A DNA stretch of 64,000 nt from Pseudosulfitobacter koreensis. Its GTDB lineage: Bacteria > Pseudomonadota > Alphaproteobacteria > Rhodobacterales > Rhodobacteraceae. A program made the position numbers and the translations under genes. Shown in pieces: positions 61,137-64,000 of the stretch; positions within the stretch are counted from its first letter, which is position 1; each line of letters opens with the position of its first letter. The notes below the pieces were generated by a model that saw only the letters and a program-made list of their open reading frames with translations, was not told the DNA's origin and did no database searches. The stretch is from positions 1 through 64,000 of the forward strand of contig NZ_JANKJG010000011.1 of NCBI RefSeq assembly GCF_024733015.1. The letters run 5' to 3'.

Positions 61137-62597
61137 TCAAATCCCCGCCGGAATGTTCATCGGATCGCGCTTGATCATCTTGGGGCTGGTCAGCTCCTTG
61201 TACTTCGACAGCGCGACGTTGGGGGCGGCAAAGGCAGGGCGCGGCACGAACTTGCCCCGTCCCGGCTGCGGCTGGCTGTTCTGCCCCCAGGCCCAGATCA
61301 CTTCGCCCCGGCTGAGGGTATAGCGGCTTTGCGCGGTGACCTCGAAGCCCTCGAAGACGTTGTAATCAAGGATCGAATGGTGGTTGGCCGGGCTGATCGT
61401 CTTGGTGATCTTTGGGTCCCAGACGACGATATCCGCATCCGCGCCTTCGACGATCGCGCCCTTCTGCGGATAGATGTTCAGGATCTTCGCCACGTTGGTC
61501 GAGGTTGCCGCGACAAATTCGTTGGGTGTCAGACGCCCCGTCTCGACGCCTTCGGTCCACAGCACCGCCAGACGTTCCTCCAAACCGTTCGAGCCGTTGG
61601 GAATGATCCGGAAATCATTGCGCCCCGCGCGCTTCTGCTCGGTCGAGAATGCGGCATGATCAGTTGCCACCACCTGCAACGATCCCGCCTGCAGACCGGC
61701 CCAGAGGCTGTCCTGGTGCTGCTTGTTGCGGAACGGCGGCGACATCACGCGGCGCGCGGCGTGGTCCCAGTCCTTGTTGAAATACTCGCCCTCGTCCAGC
61801 GTCAGGAACTGGATCAGCGGCTCGCCATAGACCCGCATCCCCTTCTGCCGCGCCCGGCGGATCGCCTCGTGGGTCTGCTCGCACGACACGTGCACGATAT
61901 AAAGCGGCACGCCGGCGGTGTCGGCAATGGTGATCGCGCGGTTGGCGGCCTCGCCCTCCAGCTCGGGCGGACGGGAATAGGCGTGACCTTCCGGCCCGGT
62001 GATCCCCTGATCGAAATACTTCTGCTGCAACTCGGCCACCAGATCGCCGTTCTCGGCATGGACCATCGGCAGCGCGCCCAGCTCGGCACAGCGTTTGAAC
62101 GACGCGAACATCTCGTCGTCCTCGATCATCAGCGCGCCCTTGTAGGCCATGAAATGCTTGAACGAGTTCACGCCCATATCCACGGCGTCCTTCATCTCGT
62201 CAAAGACGTTCTCGTTCCAGCCGGTGATCGCCATGTGATAGCCGATGTCCGAACAGATCTGCGGCGCGCTCTTGCGGTGCCATTCGTTGATCGCGTTCTT
62301 GATGCTGCCATCGGCGCCCGGCAGGCAGAAATCCACGATCATCGTGGTCCCGCCGACAGCGGCGGCCCAGGTGCCTGTCTCGAAGGTCTCGGCGGCGGTG
62401 GTGCCCATGAACGGCATCTCAAGATGCGTGTGCGGGTCGATCCCGCCGGGGATCACATAGGCTCCCTCGGCGTCGATGTATTCGTCGCCCACCAGATCCT
62501 CGCCGATGCGCACGATCTTCTCGCCCTCGATCAGCACGTCCGCTTTCCACGTCCGGTCCGCCGTGCAGACCATACCGCCCTTGATCACCTTGCTCAT
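61137..62597 (-). CDS. hydA: dihydropyrimidinase/D-hydantoinase
   Basis: 486 residues. It has the amidohydrolase metal site: H56-x-H58 (DPHTHLE), the carboxylated Lys K153 (AYKG), H180 (MVHAENGD), HVSCEQT, and D in ATDHAAFS near 315. It hydrolyses 5,6-dihydrouracil, dihydrothymine or hydantoins to N-carbamoyl amino acids. The downstream amidohydrolase would release the beta-amino acid, carbon dioxide and ammonia. The operon includes an importer of the NMT1 type. Confidence 0.95.
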   Translation of the reverse strand: MSKVIKGGMVCTADRTWKADVLIEGEKIVRIGEDLVGDEYIDAEGAYVIPGGIDPHTHLEMPFMGTTAAETFETGTWAAAVGGTTMIVDFCLPGADGSIKNAINEWHRKSAPQICSDIGYHMAITGWNENVFDEMKDAVDMGVNSFKHFMAYKGALMIEDDEMFASFKRCAELGALPMVHAENGDLVAELQQKYFDQGITGPEGHAYSRPPELEGEAANRAITIADTAGVPLYIVHVSCEQTHEAIRRARQKGMRVYGEPLIQFLTLDEGEYFNKDWDHAARRVMSPPFRNKQHQDSLWAGLQAGSLQVVATDHAAFSTEQKRAGRNDFRIIPNGSNGLEERLAVLWTEGVETGRLTPNEFVAATSTNVAKILNIYPQKGAIVEGADADIVVWDPKITKTISPANHHSILDYNVFEGFEVTAQSRYTLSRGEVIWAWGQNSQPQPGRGKFVPRPAFAAPNVALSKYKELTSPKMIKRDPMNIPAGI

Positions 62598-62636
62598 GTC
62601 GTCTCTCCCTGTCGTCTCATTTGTGTGGCCAGTTTC

Positions 62637-62677
62637 TCTTGGCCTTGAATATCCCGGGGTCCGGGGCAGCGCCCCGT
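62637..62677. repeat. second copy of the GGGGCGCTGCCCC element (reverse)
   Basis: Read on the minus strand it gives GGGGCGCTGCCCCGG, then CCCCGGGATATTC and GGCCAAGA, the same composite as 8551-8608. It sits in the gap between the 106-residue protein and hydA. It may terminate or stabilise transcript ends. Confidence 0.55.
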
Positions 62678-62678
62678 C

Positions 62679-62999
62679 TTACACACTGGCGTAACACGCC
62701 ATCGCGGGCCCATGCACGCCGATGTCCAGCGGCCCGAAGTCGCTTTCGACACAGAGCGCGAAATACCCTGCGCGCGGCATGTAGATCACCCTATAGTCAC
62801 CATCGGTGCGCGTCACGGTCCAGCAGGTCTGCGTCAGCCCGCCGGAAAAGTTCACCGTCGTCGCAAAGGGCCGCACCAGCGCCGCCTGAAACGCCGCCAG
62901 ATACGCGCGGTCTTTGGACGTCTCCACCGGTGCTTCGTCCACCTCGGCCTGAACCAGCAGGCCGATGCGGTCCGCGATGCTCAGGTCCGGGTCGATCAT
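62679..62999 (-). CDS. 106-residue conserved-looking protein in the hydantoinase operon
   Basis: 106 residues from ATG 62997-62999, preceded by AAGGGG; an ATG eight codons earlier overlaps the upstream gene. The chain (DPDLSIADRIGLLVQAEVDE, then VNFSGGLTQTCWTVTRTDGDYRVIYMP, GYFALCVESDFGPLDIGVHG) looks like a compact alpha-beta fold without a signal peptide. I do not recognise a family. Its position between hyuC and hydA suggests an accessory role in pyrimidine or hydantoin breakdown. Confidence 0.6.
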   Translation of the reverse strand: MIDPDLSIADRIGLLVQAEVDEAPVETSKDRAYLAAFQAALVRPFATTVNFSGGLTQTCWTVTRTDGDYRVIYMPRAGYFALCVESDFGPLDIGVHGPAMACYASV

Positions 63000-63012
63000 C
63001 GCGGCACACCCC

Positions 63013-64000
63013 TTATCCGACAATCTGTGCCGTCTCGACCACCGCGTGCAACAGCACTTCTGCGCCTGCCGTGGCCCATTCCTTCGAAATTTCCTCGGCC
63101 TCGTTGTGGCTCAGCCCATCGACGCAGGGGCACATCACCATCGCCGTGGGCGCCACGCGGTTGACCCAGCAGGCGTCGTGACCGGCGCCCGAAATCAGGT
63201 TCATGTGGCTGTACCCCAAACGCTCGGCGGCATTGCGCACGGCACTCACGCAGGTCTCGTCGAAGGCCACGGGATCGAATCCTCCGACCTTTTCGAAGGC
63301 GACCTCAAGCTCCATGTCGTCACAGATCTTCTGCGCCTCGACCTTCAGCCGGGCTTCCATGTCCTCGATCACCGCAAGGTCCGGCGAGCGGAAGTCGACG
63401 GTAAAGACCACCTTGCCGGGGATCACGTTGCGCGAATTGGGGTAGACGTCGATGTGCCCTGCAGCCCCCACCGCATGGGGCGCGTGGCTCCAGGCGATCT
63501 CGTCGACCTTTTCCAGTATCCGTGCCATGCCGAGGCCCGCGTTGCGGCGCATCGGCATCGGCGTCGATCCGGTGTGGGCGTCCTTGCCGGTCACGGTCAC
63601 CTGGGTCCACGACAGGCCCTGACCATGGGTGACGACGCCGATATCCTTGCCCTCGGCCTCCAGAATGGGGCCCTGTTCGATGTGCAGCTCGAAAAACGCA
63701 TGCATCTTGCGTGCGCCCACTTCCTCATCCCCGCGCCAGCCGATGCGCGCGAGTTCGTCGCCGAAGGTCTTTCCGCCCGCGTCGGTCTTGGCATAGGCCC
63801 AGTCCTGCGTGTGGATGCCCGCGAACACGCCCGACGACAGCATCGCGGGGGCAAAGCGGGTGCCTTCCTCGTTGGTAAAGTTGGTCACGACGATCGGATG
63901 TTTGGTCTTCACGTCCAGATCGTTCAGCGTGCGCAGGATTTCCAGCCCGCCCAGCACGCCCAGCACGCCGTCATACTTGCCGCCCGTGGGCTGCGTGTCG
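63013..64000 (-). CDS. Zn-dependent amidohydrolase, N-carbamoyl-amino acid/allantoate type (5' end beyond window)
   Basis: About 329 residues are present; the start lies beyond the right edge. M20/HyuC-type features are seen: TNEEGTRFAPAM with the metal-bridging Glu, GKDAHTGSTPMP of the dimerisation domain, and SGAGHDACWVNRVAPTAM near the C-terminus. Such enzymes remove the carbamoyl group from N-carbamoyl-beta-alanine, N-carbamoyl-amino acids or allantoate. Given hydA downstream, N-carbamoyl-beta-alanine/beta-aminoisobutyrate is most likely. Confidence 0.93.
   Translation of the reverse strand, partial: DTQPTGGKYDGVLGVLGGLEILRTLNDLDVKTKHPIVVTNFTNEEGTRFAPAMLSSGVFAGIHTQDWAYAKTDAGGKTFGDELARIGWRGDEEVGARKMHAFFELHIEQGPILEAEGKDIGVVTHGQGLSWTQVTVTGKDAHTGSTPMPMRRNAGLGMARILEKVDEIAWSHAPHAVGAAGHIDVYPNSRNVIPGKVVFTVDFRSPDLAVIEDMEARLKVEAQKICDDMELEVAFEKVGGFDPVAFDETCVSAVRNAAERLGYSHMNLISGAGHDACWVNRVAPTAMVMCPCVDGLSHNEAEEISKEWATAGAEVLLHAVVETAQIVG

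Overview
The window is about 64 kb of a high-GC alphaproteobacterial chromosome. It most likely comes from the marine Roseobacter group of the Rhodobacteraceae. The evidence is a class I lysyl-tRNA synthetase, the murA/DUF2948/hisD/UPF0262/LMW-phosphatase gene order, two LuxI-type autoinducer synthases, a DmdA-like GcvT-family protein, CtrA-type TTAA-N7-TTAA sites, and GC-rich intergenic palindromes of a kind I recall from Rhodobacterales genomes. No rRNA, CRISPR array, intact prophage or intact insertion sequence is visible.

Layout. 1-4776: lepA lies between two AT-rich, foreign-looking genes, a TPR-like fragment and a 512-residue protein with a C-terminal HEPN-type R-x4-H motif. A decayed tRNA-like sequence follows. 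4777-11475: a lipoprotein, then a leftward block of a 55-residue protein, murA, DUF2948, hisD, UPF0262, LMW phosphatase, an NTF2-like protein and a GNAT. The block is interrupted between DUF2948 and hisD by repeats and a small exported protein. 11675-13393: tRNA-Thr, a Tat-type serine hydrolase and a 56-residue membrane protein. 13645-18426: an Lrp-type regulator followed by DmdA-like, OsmC, crotonase and acyl-CoA ligase genes, a probable catabolic cluster. 18433-25400: PAP2 phosphatase and tamA-tamB. 25633-32066: a GH13 glycoside phosphorylase, two sensor kinases, a luciferase-like monooxygenase and a 2H phosphoesterase.

32199-37037: a LuxI homologue behind a perfect CtrA site, then a gtrB-gtrA-methyltransferase-gtrC-like group for surface polysaccharide modification. 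37073-46398: tRNA-Arg, sodC, MYG1, a complex I accessory subunit, a cysteine-rich exported peptide, uvrB, a hemerythrin, a small membrane protein, an outer-membrane-type protein, a phage-spike-like beta-helix protein and DUF4864. 46495-55555: housekeeping genes (lysK, terB-like, dacB, an EamA transporter, nadD, MOSC, ettA, an L,D-transpeptidase). 55733-57363: a luxR-luxI pair with a palindrome between the two genes. 57448-64000: a leftward operon for hydantoin or dihydropyrimidine breakdown (amidohydrolase, unknown protein, dihydropyrimidinase) joined to a complete NitT/TauT/NMT1-type ABC importer.

The parts most worth following are the HEPN gene beside lepA, the two quorum-sensing synthases with their putative CtrA and lux-box-like control sites, the DmdA-like cluster with its repeat-rich leader, and the orphan beta-helix protein. 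All functional statements are read from sequence and memory of families; no database search was run.
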